Assembly (NCBI GenBank): GCA_902517565.1
Contig: CABYCU010000001.1
Coordinates: 124,001 to 188,000, forward strand
DNA length: 64,000 nucleotides
Direction: 5' to 3'
DNA from: an uncultured SAR86 cluster bacterium
GTDB taxonomy: Bacteria > Pseudomonadota > Gammaproteobacteria > Magnimaribacterales > Magnimaribacteraceae
Shown here: positions 45,240 through 55,123 of the stretch, piece by piece
Layout of the letters: the number at the start of each line of letters is the position of its first letter
How positions within the stretch are numbered: the stretch's first letter is position 1
Translations under genes and position numbers: made by a program
The notes under the pieces: generated by a model
Seen by the model: the letters and a program-made list of their open reading frames with translations, nothing else
The model's database searches: none
Told to the model about the DNA's origin: nothing

Positions 45240-46712
45240 TTACTTATAAAATATCTTTCTTATGACTATTAAGCCTAAGTACATTGTTAATAAAAGTAAA
45301 ATTGGCAATCTCCCATATTTAGAATAAAAAGTATTACCAGAATATAGTAAAACACTAGCTTTTAGGTCCTTTTCTTCAAAATAATCTTGTTTTTCTAAAA
45401 TTCCACCATTTCTAGAGATTATTGCGCTTATTCCACTATTTGTTGCTCTTATTAAAGGCTTTTTATGCTCTAGAGCTCTGTTTTGAGCTATTTCAAGGTG
45501 TTGTATAGGTCCTGCTGATTGACCAAACCAAGTGTCATTGCTCATTGTAAGCAATATATTGCTATCTTTAGCTGTTGTTCTGATTAATTCATCAAATGCT
45601 ATTTCATAGCAAATACTTGGTGAAATAGTTAATTTACCGACATTTATGGGTTTTACTTCGATTCCGGGAAGAGTGTTAGTTAAATTCAGGCCAATTATGT
45701 CTAAAAAACCTCCTAAATATTGCTGGAAAGGGATAAATTCTCCAAATGGTACTAGCTTAACTTTGTCATAATAAGTATTTATCGACCCAAAGACTTGCAA
45801 CCTATTCCTCATCTTAAAATCTGCTTCCCTTTCAACTATGCCGGAGATTAAAGTTATATTCTTTTGTGAAGCCTTGTATTTTATTGTCTCAATATAAGAT
45901 TTATTGTCTTTTTCAGATAAAATAAATGCTGTTTCTGGAAAAACTATTAATTCACCTTCTTCAGCTTCTTCAATTGCCCTGAGGGCCATTTCCTGAGTAT
46001 GTAGAATTCCAAATTGACTCCATTTATCTTCCAAAGTTAGATTAGGTTGGTTTAGAGATACGCCTATTTCATGTGTTGGATTCGTCCACTCAACAGATTT
46101 TAAAAAGAATGATGAAAATATAATAAAGATTAAAAAGGAAAATGGGAGCAGGGGAGATCTCTTTAGATCTACTATGATATATATTTCATAGATCAAAACA
46201 GCTATCAGAATTAGCAAAAAAGAATTACCTTGAGCACCTATAATAGGTGTCCATCCATCTATTAAAGTATCGGCAAGCATGGTTCCAGAAATTAGCCATG
46301 GAAAGCCAGTGAATAAGTAAGATCTGAGTAGTTCGATGATCAGCCACGCCACTGGGAGGCTAAGTAATTTTAAGCTTCTAGGGCTTAATACTTTTAAGTA
46401 ACTATTTAATAGAAAGAGAAGACCCGAGTATAAAGATAAGACGGATATAAAAATTAAAATTAAGAATGCAGACATCACCATGCCTATATTTCCATGATAG
46501 TGAACGCTTACATACAACCATGAAATGCCAGTTAGCCACATTCCAAATCCAAATAAATATCCTGTTATAAAAGTATCCTTTTTAGAACAATTATTTATTA
46601 AATATAATAGGATCGAAACAGATAAGATTGATAAAACCCAAAGGTCAAAAGGTGCAAAGCCAAGCGAAAAAATTAAACCGCAGGTAAGAGCTAAAAACCT
46701 CTTCTTGTACAT
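45240..46712 (-). CDS. lnt: Apolipoprotein N-acyltransferase
   Basis: A 490-residue inner-membrane enzyme that adds the third acyl chain to lipoproteins. Several membrane helices occupy residues 1-~210; the periplasmic nitrilase domain follows with the catalytic triad in VFPETAF (Glu), YDKVKLVPFGEFIP (Lys) and SICYEIAF (Cys). It is the fifth member of the miaB-phoH-ybeY-corC-lnt block. The start is ATG 46712. Confidence 0.95.
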   Translation of the reverse strand: MYKKRFLALTCGLIFSLGFAPFDLWVLSILSVSILLYLINNCSKKDTFITGYLFGFGMWLTGISWLYVSVHYHGNIGMVMSAFLILIFISVLSLYSGLLFLLNSYLKVLSPRSLKLLSLPVAWLIIELLRSYLFTGFPWLISGTMLADTLIDGWTPIIGAQGNSFLLILIAVLIYEIYIIVDLKRSPLLPFSFLIFIIFSSFFLKSVEWTNPTHEIGVSLNQPNLTLEDKWSQFGILHTQEMALRAIEEAEEGELIVFPETAFILSEKDNKSYIETIKYKASQKNITLISGIVEREADFKMRNRLQVFGSINTYYDKVKLVPFGEFIPFQQYLGGFLDIIGLNLTNTLPGIEVKPINVGKLTISPSICYEIAFDELIRTTAKDSNILLTMSNDTWFGQSAGPIQHLEIAQNRALEHKKPLIRATNSGISAIISRNGGILEKQDYFEEKDLKASVLLYSGNTFYSKYGRLPILLLLTMYLGLIVIRKIFYK

Positions 46713-46754
46713 AATTATTATAGTAAAGACAGAGAGTATTTTAAGAAAGGAAAT

Positions 46755-47624
46755 TTAATTAATTTTAGACACTTTAATTCTCTTTATGCGCCTTCTTTCT
46801 AGAGAATTTATGACAAAACGCAATCCATCTATGTTGATAGCGTCATTTGGTTTTGGGAATCGAGCAAAATGGTGCATAACTATTCCGCCTAGGGTATCAA
46901 AATCTTTGTCGCTAAGAGAAGAATCAAAATGATCATTGAAAACGTCAATAGGTGTTAAGGCTGATACTAAATATTCATCTTTAGCTATTTCTTTTATCAA
47001 AGTTCCAACATCTTTATCATGTTCATCCTCTATTTCACCAACAATCTCTTCCAAGACATCTTCAATGGTTACAATTCCTGTAACATCTCCATATTCGTCT
47101 AAAACGATGGCCATATGATTTCTGCCAGCTCGTAATTCATCAAGTAAAATGTTTAACTTTTTACTCTCTGGTATCAAAATGGCTGGTCTTATTAGTCTCG
47201 AAAGCTCGAATTCACTGAGATTTTCTGAAGATAAGAAGGGCAGAAGGTCTTTAGCGAGCAAAATTCCTTCTATTTTGTCCGTTTCAGAGTTTATGACCGG
47301 GAATCTAGAGTGACTTGATTTTATTACCCTAGGCATGAAATCCTTCAATTTTTCGTCTTTATCTACAAACACAACTTGAGGTCTAGGGACCATTATGTCT
47401 CTAACTTGGTCTGTAGAAACCCTCAAAGCGCCTTCAATCATATTCAAAGTACCTTTTTCGAGGATACCTCTTTCGCTTGAATCTCTTATAGATCCAGCAA
47501 GTTCTTGTTTATTTTGGGGTTTATAGGAGAAATTTTGATAAATTTCTTTTATTCTGTCTTTTATTCTTTTCCTAAAGCCAAGTCGACTAGACTCAGCTAT
47601 TATACTTGGGGGCTCGTCGTTCAT
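46755..47624 (-). CDS. corC: CorC-type CBS-domain protein
   Basis: A 289-residue cytoplasmic protein. Two CBS domains (VRDIMVPRPQVV... and MAIVLDEYGDVTGIVTIED, both partial quotations) precede a CorC_HlyC transporter-associated domain. It lacks the membrane DUF21 domain of the larger paralogues. Associated with Mg2+/Co2+ efflux in enterics (E. coli ybeX). Part of the block with ybeY and lnt. Confidence 0.93.
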   Translation of the reverse strand: MNDEPPSIIAESSRLGFRKRIKDRIKEIYQNFSYKPQNKQELAGSIRDSSERGILEKGTLNMIEGALRVSTDQVRDIMVPRPQVVFVDKDEKLKDFMPRVIKSSHSRFPVINSETDKIEGILLAKDLLPFLSSENLSEFELSRLIRPAILIPESKKLNILLDELRAGRNHMAIVLDEYGDVTGIVTIEDVLEEIVGEIEDEHDKDVGTLIKEIAKDEYLVSALTPIDVFNDHFDSSLSDKDFDTLGGIVMHHFARFPKPNDAINIDGLRFVINSLERRRIKRIKVSKIN

Positions 47625-47665
47625 TAACGCCTCACTTCATAAACACATGCACATATTAATTTGTT

Positions 47666-48133
47666 TTAATAGGGATTCGCAATACCTATTTTTCTTAAAA
47701 CCTTTACTTCTAAGGATTCCATCTTAATTGCTGAATGACCGTCTTCATGATCAAATCCTGCTAAATGTAATAAAGAATGAAGGATAATGTGTGATAAATG
47801 ATTTTGGTTTTCTTTTTCTTGAGTTGATGCTTCACTTCTTATGATTTCAGGACATATCGCTATGTCGCCTAATAATTGGTTATCTAAGTCCAATCCTTCT
47901 GAAGGGAAAGATAAAACATTTGTGGGTTTGTCTTTATTAAGAAATTTAGAGTTTAACTCTTTAATTTCTGATTTAGATACGAATTTAATATTTACGGATT
48001 TATTTAGAATCTGCTTTTTTAAAGAAGGCTCAACTTCAATAATTAGATTGATTAATTCGGAGATAGTTCTCTCAGTACAAATTAGGCCTTCAAGATCACC
48101 AATTATAGATATATTCGATTCAATAAAGGTCAC
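47666..48133 (-). CDS. ybeY: Endoribonuclease YbeY
   Basis: A 155-residue zinc RNase for 16S rRNA 3'-end maturation and ribosome quality control. The metal site HSLLHLAGFDH matches H-x3-H-x5-H. The start is GTG 48133 (MTFIESNIS), directly after the phoH stop; no ATG exists at a suitable position. Coupled to phoH as in E. coli (ybeZ-ybeY). Confidence 0.94.
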   Translation of the reverse strand: MTFIESNISIIGDLEGLICTERTISELINLIIEVEPSLKKQILNKSVNIKFVSKSEIKELNSKFLNKDKPTNVLSFPSEGLDLDNQLLGDIAICPEIIRSEASTQEKENQNHLSHIILHSLLHLAGFDHEDGHSAIKMESLEVKVLRKIGIANPY

Positions 48134-49078
48134 TTAATTAACAAACTTGGCATAGGCTTCTACAATTTTTTGTACAAGGCCATGACGCACCACATCTTTT
48201 GTATCAAACTCTACCACCCCTATATCATCTACAGATTTCAATACTTCAAGTGAATGAACCAGACCAGAGAGGGTATTTTTAGGTAAGTCTATTTGAGTTA
48301 TATCACCAGTAATAACGACTTTTGAACCGAAGCCAAATCTTGTAAGGAACATTTTCATTTGCTCAACAGTGGCGTTTTGACTCTCATCTAAAATGATAAA
48401 GGAATTATTAAGTGTTCTGCCCCTCATGAATGCAAGAGGTACAACCTCGATAATATTTCTCTCAATGAGTTGATTAGTTTCTTTGTAGCCAATCATCTGA
48501 AAGAGAGCATCATAAAGAGGCCTTAAATAAGGATCTATCTTTTGACTAAGGTCTCCTGGTAAAAATCCTAGTTTCTCTCCTGCTTCGACAGCAGGACGAA
48601 CTAGTAGGATCTTTTCAACCTCACCTCTTGAGAACTGTTCGACTGCCAAGGCTACTGCCAAAAATGTTTTTCCAGTTCCTGCAGGCCCTATACCAAAAGT
48701 TAGAACCTTCTTTTTAATTGTCTCTACGTAGTAGTCTTGACTGCCATGATTTGCAGTGACAATTAAGTTAGGGGTTTTTATTACCTGTCGGCTAGAAGTT
48801 TCTTTTTTAATATTATTTAAATCATTCATTCCTTTTCTTAAGTATAAATGAACTTCTTTTGAGCTTACTGTTTTATTTTCATCTAGGTCATCATAAATCC
48901 TTAAGATAATATCTTTAGCAATCTGAGCATTAGTGGTCTCTCCATTTATCTTAAAACTTGCCCCTCTATTGAGAATCTTTATATCCAGTTCATCTTCGAT
49001 TTGTTTCAGTATGGAATTGGTTGGACCACATAAATCACTTATCTTTTCATGATTAACTGGTTCTAGTTGGAATTTCAT
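48134..49078 (-). CDS. ybeZ: PhoH-like ATPase (YbeZ)
   Basis: A 314-residue PhoH-family P-loop ATPase. Walker A is GPAGTGKTFLAV and Walker B is FIILDESQNATVEQMK. A small KH-like domain occupies the N-terminal ~90 residues (LDIKILNRGASFKINGE). Its partner YbeY acts in rRNA processing, and YbeZ probably supports that activity. miaB lies 17 bases upstream. Confidence 0.94.
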   Translation of the reverse strand: MKFQLEPVNHEKISDLCGPTNSILKQIEDELDIKILNRGASFKINGETTNAQIAKDIILRIYDDLDENKTVSSKEVHLYLRKGMNDLNNIKKETSSRQVIKTPNLIVTANHGSQDYYVETIKKKVLTFGIGPAGTGKTFLAVALAVEQFSRGEVEKILLVRPAVEAGEKLGFLPGDLSQKIDPYLRPLYDALFQMIGYKETNQLIERNIIEVVPLAFMRGRTLNNSFIILDESQNATVEQMKMFLTRFGFGSKVVITGDITQIDLPKNTLSGLVHSLEVLKSVDDIGVVEFDTKDVVRHGLVQKIVEAYAKFVN

Positions 49079-49095
49079 TAAGTGGTCTAAGTAGC

Positions 49096-50421
49096 CTAAA
49101 CAGCTATACCTCTAAGAGACTTATTTTTTGCTTCAACAATTTCTATATCAACTATTTTACCAACCATGGATAGATCAGAGCAGGAGAAGATAACTACTTT
49201 ATTATTCTCAGTGCGAGCCTGGAATTCTCCGGGATTCTTTTTTGATACGCCTGTAATTAGGCATTTCCTTATTTCTCCAACCATCTTTCTACTTATACTA
49301 TAGGCTGAGTTTTCCAATTTATGCTGTAAGGCGGATAGTCTTTCTTTCTTTTCTTCTAAAGGTACGTCATCCTCAAGATCCTTAGCTGTAGTATTGGGTC
49401 TAGGGCTGTAAATAAAACTAAAAGATTCATCGTAGCCAACTCTATCAACCAGGTCTAAAGTGTCCATGAAGTCTTTTTCCGTTTCTCCCGGGAATCCAAC
49501 AATAAAATCAGAAGATATGCTTATATCCTTTCTTACATTTTTTAATTTATCTATTATCTCGAAGTATTCTTCACGAGTATGTCTTCTTCTCATTTTCTTT
49601 AAAATATCATTTGAGCCGCTCTGAACCGGTAAATGGACATAGCTTATTAGTTCCGGAACTTCGGCGTATATGTCTATCAAGTCTTGGCCAAACTCAAAAG
49701 GATGAGATGTTGTAAATTGAATCCTTTCTATGCCTGTAATATTAGCCGCAGCCCTTATAAGATTGGATAGCCCGAGTCCCTTTGTTTTGAGCTTTGAATC
49801 TCTGTAGCTGTTAACATTTTGGCCAAGAAGATTGACTTCTTTAACTCCCTGAAGGGACAAGCTTCCTATCTCATTCAAGATATCATCTATAGGTCTGCTT
49901 ATCTCATGTCCTCTTGTATGCGGCACAACACAAAAGGAGCAATACTTATTGCAACCTTCCATGATTGAAACAAAAGCCGTTGGTCCATCGCTTTTTTGTT
50001 CTGGAAGATACTCAAACTTCTCAGTTTTTGGAAAAGTTATATCTACTGGGCTTAATGTATCTTCAGCAATATTTTTATAAAGATCAGGGACTCTATGAAT
50101 CGTTTGCGGTCCAAATACTAGATCAACCTGAGGAGCTCTCTTTATTATATTCTCTCCTTCTTGACTGGCTACACAACCGCCGACCCCTATTTTCAGATTA
50201 GGATTCTTCTCTTTTAGTTTTTTCCACCTACCTAGTTGATGAAAAACCTTTTCTTGTGCCTTTTCTCTTATAGAACAAGTATTTAAAAGTAATAAATCTG
50301 CCTCTTCTTCATTTTCTGTAGTCTCAAAACCATGGCTATCGCCTAATAGATCTTGCATTCTTGCAGAATCATATTCATTCATCTGACATCCGTGGGTCTT
50401 GATAAAAAGCTTCTTGGCCAT
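49096..50421 (-). CDS. miaB: tRNA methylthiotransferase MiaB
   Basis: A 441-residue radical-SAM enzyme that adds 2-methylthio to i6A37 in tRNA. The N-terminal UPF0004 domain carries three cysteines for one cluster ([30 protein letters not shown]). The radical-SAM CxxxCxxC is in [18 protein letters not shown]-terminal TRAM domain follows. First gene of the miaB-ybeZ-ybeY-corC-lnt block. It diverges from the DUF1820 gene over 60 bases. Confidence 0.96.
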   Translation of the reverse strand: MAKKLFIKTHGCQMNEYDSARMQDLLGDSHGFETTENEEEADLLLLNTCSIREKAQEKVFHQLGRWKKLKEKNPNLKIGVGGCVASQEGENIIKRAPQVDLVFGPQTIHRVPDLYKNIAEDTLSPVDITFPKTEKFEYLPEQKSDGPTAFVSIMEGCNKYCSFCVVPHTRGHEISRPIDDILNEIGSLSLQGVKEVNLLGQNVNSYRDSKLKTKGLGLSNLIRAAANITGIERIQFTTSHPFEFGQDLIDIYAEVPELISYVHLPVQSGSNDILKKMRRRHTREEYFEIIDKLKNVRKDISISSDFIVGFPGETEKDFMDTLDLVDRVGYDESFSFIYSPRPNTTAKDLEDDVPLEEKKERLSALQHKLENSAYSISRKMVGEIRKCLITGVSKKNPGEFQARTENNKVVIFSCSDLSMVGKIVDIEIVEAKNKSLRGIAV

Positions 50422-50481
50422 ATATATAAGTTATGTTTTTAAAGAACTATAGTGTAAATACATAAGAAAGGCAGAATTGTA

Positions 50482-50817
50482 ATGGCAAAAAAAGGAATCT
50501 ACAAAGTAGTATTTGTTCAATTAGGTGAAGTTTATGAGATCTTCGCGCAGTCTATTTATCAAAGTGATATGTATGGCTTCATAGAAATAGAGGAATATAT
50601 CTTTGATCAGAATTCCCAAATTGTGGTCGATCCAAGTGAAGAAAAGCTCAAAAATGAGTTTAAAGGAGTCCAAAGAAGCTATATCCCTATGAACTGCATA
50701 ATGCGAATAGATGAAGTAGATAAAAAAGGTACTTCAAAAATAACTTCTAATGATGCTGCAAAAGTCATGCCAATTGCCAATACTGTTTTTGAGGGGCCAA
50801 GTAAAAAGAAAGATTAA
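50482..50817 (+). CDS. DUF1820 family protein
   Basis: A 111-residue protein of the DUF1820 family, which is widely found in gammaproteobacteria. IYKVVFVQLGEVYEIFAQ, the GFIEIEEYIF segment and RSYIPMNCIMRIDEV are the conserved features. The function is not known. No signal peptide. It meets the convergent orn gene with a 4-base overlap. Confidence 0.88.
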   Translation: MAKKGIYKVVFVQLGEVYEIFAQSIYQSDMYGFIEIEEYIFDQNSQIVVDPSEEKLKNEFKGVQRSYIPMNCIMRIDEVDKKGTSKITSNDAAKVMPIANTVFEGPSKKKD

Positions 50818-51362
50818 ATAAAAAACTTTTCCCTATAGAATTTCAGCTCTTCTATCGACTCAAGAACATCTCCCATAGCTCTGTGACCACCACTTTTCTT
50901 AAAGCCATCAAGCAATTCCGGGTTCCATCTTTTGATAAGCTCTTTTATAGAACTCACGTCAACATTCCTATAGTGAAAGAAAGCATCTAGCTCTGGCATA
51001 TATCTTCTAAGAAAACGTCGGTCATGAGAAATTGAGTTGCCACAAAGCGGAGATCGACCTTTCTCTGCATGAAGAGACAAGAACTCAAGGGTTTGTTTTT
51101 GAGCTTCATCAATAGTTATATTTGTGACTCTCAAACTATCAACCAGTCCCGATTTAGTATGTTGATTGGTATTCCACTCATCCATGTTATCTATGAATTC
51201 TCTTGGCTGTTGTATGACAAGATTTGGGCCTTCGATTATCTCAGATAGATCGTGACTAGTAACGGCAGTCGCTATTTCTATAATTCTTTCAGAATCTGGT
51301 TCGAGTCCAGTCATTTCTAAATCTAACCAAACTAAGGTAGGATATTTTTTTGAGTCTGACAT
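50814..51362 (-). CDS. orn: Oligoribonuclease
   Basis: A DEDDh exonuclease that degrades 2-5-nt RNAs, including pGpG from cyclic-di-GMP. LVWLDLEMTGL (Asp14, Glu16), the HDRRFLRRYMPELD region and GHRAMGDVLESIEEL near the C-terminus carry the catalytic set. The frame extends to 51386, but ATG 51362 (MSDSKKYPTL) gives the standard 182-residue enzyme. Confidence 0.96.
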   Translation of the reverse strand: MSDSKKYPTLVWLDLEMTGLEPDSERIIEIATAVTSHDLSEIIEGPNLVIQQPREFIDNMDEWNTNQHTKSGLVDSLRVTNITIDEAQKQTLEFLSLHAEKGRSPLCGNSISHDRRFLRRYMPELDAFFHYRNVDVSSIKELIKRWNPELLDGFKKSGGHRAMGDVLESIEELKFYREKFFI

Positions 51363-51402
51363 TTTCGGACAGAATTCTAACTGCAAATTACAATAACCCC
51401 AA

Positions 51403-52263
51403 ATGAAGGTTGAAAAAATTTTTAAGTTTAATGGTTTATCTTTGATGATATTTATCTTGAGCTCTTGCTCAATAGCAGGGTCTTTTGTGTATGAAAGACT
51501 AGATAATTATCTAGCTAATTACTTCAAGGAATTTGCTGAATTCACAAAAGAACAAAATAGAGAAATAGATTTTATCTCAGAGGAGTATCTTAATTGGTTT
51601 AGCGAAAGCGAGCTTCCTAAAATAAAATTACTATTAGAGGATTTAAGAAAATTAGACTCAAATAATTCAGAAGTATCTGTAAAACTTGCCTTTGAGAAAG
51701 GGGAAGAGATCTTTACAAGAACTAATGACTACTTTAAGGAAAGGATAATAACTTTCTCTAAGGGTCTAAGCGAAGAACAAATAATACAAATAGGCTTACA
51801 TTTTGATGAGCTTAGCCAAGAAAGGGAAGAAGAAAATAAAAAAGATAAAAAAGGATATAAAGAAAGGCTTCTGAATAACTACTTGTCAGGTTTTGAGCGG
51901 ATAGGAATCGATCTAAGAGATGATCAGCTAGAAAAGATAGAGCTTAAACTAAGGCTGCATATAGAAATAGCTGAAGAATGGTATGAGCTTAGAAGGAACT
52001 GGACAGAAGATTTTATTCGACTTCTTAAAAGGAATAAGTCTTATGGTTATGAGACTCAGATGAATGAATATTTTAATTCTCTTAATAATTTAGGAAACAA
52101 AGAATTTAGAGCAAAAGTTGATAAAAACGAAAAACTTGCCATAGAAATAATTAACTTTGTTTTCTTAACAGCGGATGAAAAGCAAATGAAGGGCTTTACA
52201 AGAACCTTAGAGATCTATTTAAAGTCAATAAATAGGATTTTATCGAAGAGGCAAGTTAAATAG
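51403..52263 (+). CDS. Putative lipoprotein of the DUF6279 type
   Basis: A 286-residue exported protein. The signal ends with the lipobox LSSC (19-22) followed by Ser. The rest is highly charged and helical (FAEFTKEQNREIDFISEEYL, HIEIAEEWYELRRNWT), resembling DUF6279 lipoproteins that appear in marine gammaproteobacteria. Function unknown. The ubiE gene follows after 31 bases; whether they form an operon is not clear. Confidence 0.7.
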   Translation: MKVEKIFKFNGLSLMIFILSSCSIAGSFVYERLDNYLANYFKEFAEFTKEQNREIDFISEEYLNWFSESELPKIKLLLEDLRKLDSNNSEVSVKLAFEKGEEIFTRTNDYFKERIITFSKGLSEEQIIQIGLHFDELSQEREEENKKDKKGYKERLLNNYLSGFERIGIDLRDDQLEKIELKLRLHIEIAEEWYELRRNWTEDFIRLLKRNKSYGYETQMNEYFNSLNNLGNKEFRAKVDKNEKLAIEIINFVFLTADEKQMKGFTRTLEIYLKSINRILSKRQVK

Positions 52264-52294
52264 ACCTTCTTAAGATAAAATGCGAAGTCATTTT

Positions 52295-53059
52295 ATGAAA
52301 AAGGATAATAAAAATAAAACAAACTTTGGCTTTAAGGAAGTTGACTCTGATAAAAAAGCTGATTTGGTAGGTGGTGTTTTTGACACTGTTTCAGAAAACT
52401 ATGATCTTATGAACGACTTAATGTCTTTTGGGATACATAGGCTTTGGAAGAAAGTCACTATAGAGACTTCTGGAATTAAGAGCGATTTCGTTGTCCTAGA
52501 TCTGGCTGGTGGTACTGGTGATATGGTCAAACTTATGCGAGATAAGATCTCCGATAAAGGAACCTTAATCCTCAGTGATATCAATGCTTCTATGCTTAAT
52601 GAGGGGCGTAATCGATTAATTGATGAAGGAATAAAAGATATACAAACAGCACAAATAGATGCTCAATATTTACCTTTCCAAGATAATACCTTTGATTTGA
52701 TCACCATAGCCTTTGGATTAAGGAATGTTACCGATAAAGAGAAAGCCCTAGAGTCTATAAATAAAGCTCTAAAGCCAGGTGGAAAGTTAATTATTTTGGA
52801 GTTTTCAAAACCACAAAATGAGGTTTTTAGAGAAATATATGATCTCTTCTCTTTCGAAGTTATACCTAAAATTGGTGAATTCATTGCACAAACTGAAGAA
52901 AGTTATAGATATCTAGCAGAGTCAATTAGGATGCACCCAACTCAAGAAGAATTAAAAGATATGCTTGAGGATTGTGGTTTTACAAAATGTAGATACGAAA
53001 ACTTAACTAATGGTATTGTTGCAATCCACTCAGGGCAGAAGGAAATGATTGATGTTTAA
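52295..53059 (+). CDS. ubiE: Ubiquinone/menaquinone C-methyltransferase UbiE
   Basis: A SAM-dependent C2-methyltransferase of ubiquinone synthesis. KADLVGGVFDTVSENYDLMN and MSFGIHRLWKK are the UbiE N-terminal signatures; LDLAGGTGDMV is the SAM motif, and AFGLRNV follows. The frame starts at 52280, but the second Met at 52295 matches the E. coli start and gives 254 residues. It overlaps ubiB by 8 bases. UbiJ, which lies between these genes in many gammaproteobacteria, is missing. Confidence 0.95.
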   Translation: MKKDNKNKTNFGFKEVDSDKKADLVGGVFDTVSENYDLMNDLMSFGIHRLWKKVTIETSGIKSDFVVLDLAGGTGDMVKLMRDKISDKGTLILSDINASMLNEGRNRLIDEGIKDIQTAQIDAQYLPFQDNTFDLITIAFGLRNVTDKEKALESINKALKPGGKLIILEFSKPQNEVFREIYDLFSFEVIPKIGEFIAQTEESYRYLAESIRMHPTQEELKDMLEDCGFTKCRYENLTNGIVAIHSGQKEMIDV

Positions 53060-54605
53060 AGACTCAGTTAGACTCTTTAAAATAGTGCATACCTTACTGA
53101 AGGCAAGACTAGATAAGGAGCTCAAGGATTTTTCTAAATCTAAGATAATTTCTTTTCTTCTATTTACGTCTCCTTGGCGTCTTTATTCTTCAAACGAGCA
53201 AATCGGAGAAAGGTTAAGGATTGCGTTGCAGGATCTTGGGCCAATATTCATAAAATTTGGCCAACTGCTCTCTACAAGGCCAGATGTAGTGCCAACAGAA
53301 ATAGCTAAGAGCCTAAAAACTCTGCAAGATAATTTGCCTCACTTCTCAGAAAATGAAGCAATAGGTATTATTGAAAGAGAGTTAGGAGCAAATATAAGTT
53401 CAATATTTGATAACTTTGACGCTACACCTCTTGCGGCGGCTTCAATAGCACAGGTCTACTCGGCAAAATTGAAAGATGAAGATGAAGAAGTTGTAATTAA
53501 AGTTGTAAGACCTGGTATAAAAAACATAATTAAAAAAGACATTTCTTTAATGAAAAGGATTGCTTCTTTTTCTGAAAAAAGATTTGAAGATGCAAAGAGA
53601 CTTCAAGTTTCTCAATTAGTTACAGAGTACGAGGCTGTAATTCTTTCCGAGCTAGACATGAGATTAGAAGCATCAAATATAAAACAAACAAAGAGAAACT
53701 TTGAAGGAAATGATCTTTTATACGTACCAGAAGTCTACTTAGACTATTGTTCTGAAAACTTACTAGTAATGCAAAGAGTTGAAGGCATACCCGTAGATCG
53801 TATTGAGACACTGAATGACCTAGGAGTTGACCTTCAGCTCGTTGCGGAAAGAGGTGTTGAAATATTCCTAAAACAGGTATTCATTGATAATTTCTTTCAT
53901 GCTGATATGCATCCTGGAAATATATTTATTGATGCTAAGGATCCCTCTGATCCTGCATACGTAGCAGTCGATTATGCAATTGTAGGTTCTCTTAGTGAAG
54001 AAGAGCAATATCAAATAGGTAGGATGCTGGTTGCAGTTATTGGTAGAGACTTTAAGGAGGTAGCAAATATTTTAATTGAATCCAAATGGGTAAATCCTGA
54101 AACTCGATTAAATGACCTAGAGAATACTATTAGGGCTGCATGTGAACCTATCTTCGATCAGCCTATGGAAAAAATTAATTTTGGTGAGATGTTATTATTT
54201 ATATTTGATTCAGCAAGAAGGTTTGATTTAAGAATGCAGCCTTCATTGATGCTTTTACAAAAAACCTTGGTCAATATAGAGGGATTAGGAAAGCAACTCT
54301 ATCCCGCACTAGATTTTTGGTCTATAGCTAATCCTTTCTTAAAAAATTGGATTTCCGAAAGGTATAATCCGAAGAAATTAACTGAATGGGCAAAACGAAA
54401 CTCATTAAATTGGTTCGAAAAAGCACGAAAATTTCCTGAAATTGCAGATACTGCAATAGAACAAGTTTCTAGACTAGAAGAATATCAAAATGCGAACGAA
54501 GAAAGGCACAATCAACTAATGGGTAAAATGTATCAACAGGGTAGATTTAATGGCGCCCTCCTAATTATTTTTATAATTTTGGTACTTTTTCTAATAATTA
54601 CATAG
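53052..54605 (+). CDS. ubiB: Ubiquinone biosynthesis kinase-like protein UbiB
   Basis: An atypical kinase/ATPase needed for ubiquinone synthesis. IKFGQLLSTRPDVVP is the KxGQ motif; AAASIAQVYSAKL is the Ala-rich loop, and HADMHPGNIF the catalytic loop. The metal-binding triplet is DYA (AVDYAIVGSL) where E. coli has D-C-G. Two hydrophobic C-terminal residues stretches, including ALLIIFIILVLFLIIT, anchor it in the membrane. The ATG 53052 follows a TTG in frame; 517 residues. HisE follows after 4 bases. Confidence 0.94.
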   Translation: MFKDSVRLFKIVHTLLKARLDKELKDFSKSKIISFLLFTSPWRLYSSNEQIGERLRIALQDLGPIFIKFGQLLSTRPDVVPTEIAKSLKTLQDNLPHFSENEAIGIIERELGANISSIFDNFDATPLAAASIAQVYSAKLKDEDEEVVIKVVRPGIKNIIKKDISLMKRIASFSEKRFEDAKRLQVSQLVTEYEAVILSELDMRLEASNIKQTKRNFEGNDLLYVPEVYLDYCSENLLVMQRVEGIPVDRIETLNDLGVDLQLVAERGVEIFLKQVFIDNFFHADMHPGNIFIDAKDPSDPAYVAVDYAIVGSLSEEEQYQIGRMLVAVIGRDFKEVANILIESKWVNPETRLNDLENTIRAACEPIFDQPMEKINFGEMLLFIFDSARRFDLRMQPSLMLLQKTLVNIEGLGKQLYPALDFWSIANPFLKNWISERYNPKKLTEWAKRNSLNWFEKARKFPEIADTAIEQVSRLEEYQNANEERHNQLMGKMYQQGRFNGALLIIFIILVLFLIIT

Positions 54606-54609
54606 GCAT

Positions 54610-54954
54610 ATGAAAGAAGATTTCCTTCAAAAACTCTTTGATTTGATTGAAGAGAGAAAAAACTCAAACAGTAAAGATTCCTATGTTAAGTCACTATTGG
54701 AAAATGGATCTGCCAAGATAAATGAAAAAATCCTGGAAGAAGCCCTAGAGCTACTGGAAGCAACATCTGATATTTCAAAAGACAAGAAGCAAAAAGTTAT
54801 ACATGAAACAGCAGATTTATGGTTTCATACAATGGTTCTTTTGAGTAATGAGGAAGTAAAAATAGAACAAGTTCTTACGGAACTTAAATTAAGATTTGGT
54901 ACTTCCGGTCACACAGAAAAAGCTTCAAGAGAAGCGTCGGATAAGGAGAAATAA
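54610..54954 (+). CDS. hisE: Phosphoribosyl-ATP pyrophosphatase
   Basis: A 114-residue MazG-like enzyme of histidine synthesis. LLENGSAKINEKILEEALEL has the metal-binding EExxE pattern, and HETADLWFHTMVLL the second site. It stands between ubiB and tatA as in Pseudomonas-type operons, but hisI, usually adjacent, is not there. Confidence 0.93.
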   Translation: MKEDFLQKLFDLIEERKNSNSKDSYVKSLLENGSAKINEKILEEALELLEATSDISKDKKQKVIHETADLWFHTMVLLSNEEVKIEQVLTELKLRFGTSGHTEKASREASDKEK

Positions 54955-54955
54955 T

Positions 54956-55117
54956 ATGGGAATTAGTGGAATAGGTATTTGGCAGATCTTAATACTCTTG
55001 ATCGTAATACTTTTGGTATTCGGCGGAACAAAAAGAATAAAAAGTTTAGGTTCTGATTTAGCAAATACCATTAAGAGCTTTAGAAAGACGATGGATGAAG
55101 AAGACAAAGAAAAATAA
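54956..55117 (+). CDS. tatA: Sec-independent translocase TatA
   Basis: A 53-residue protein: one short N-terminal membrane helix (GIWQILILLIVILLVFGG), the FGG hinge, an amphipathic helix (TKRIKSLGSDLANTIKSFRK) and an acidic tail. The frame is open from 54896, but ATG 54956, right after the hisE stop, yields the normal TatA. At 53 residues it is shorter than E. coli TatA (~89). Confidence 0.93.
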   Translation: MGISGIGIWQILILLIVILLVFGGTKRIKSLGSDLANTIKSFRKTMDEEDKEK

Positions 55118-55123
55118 TTTCTT

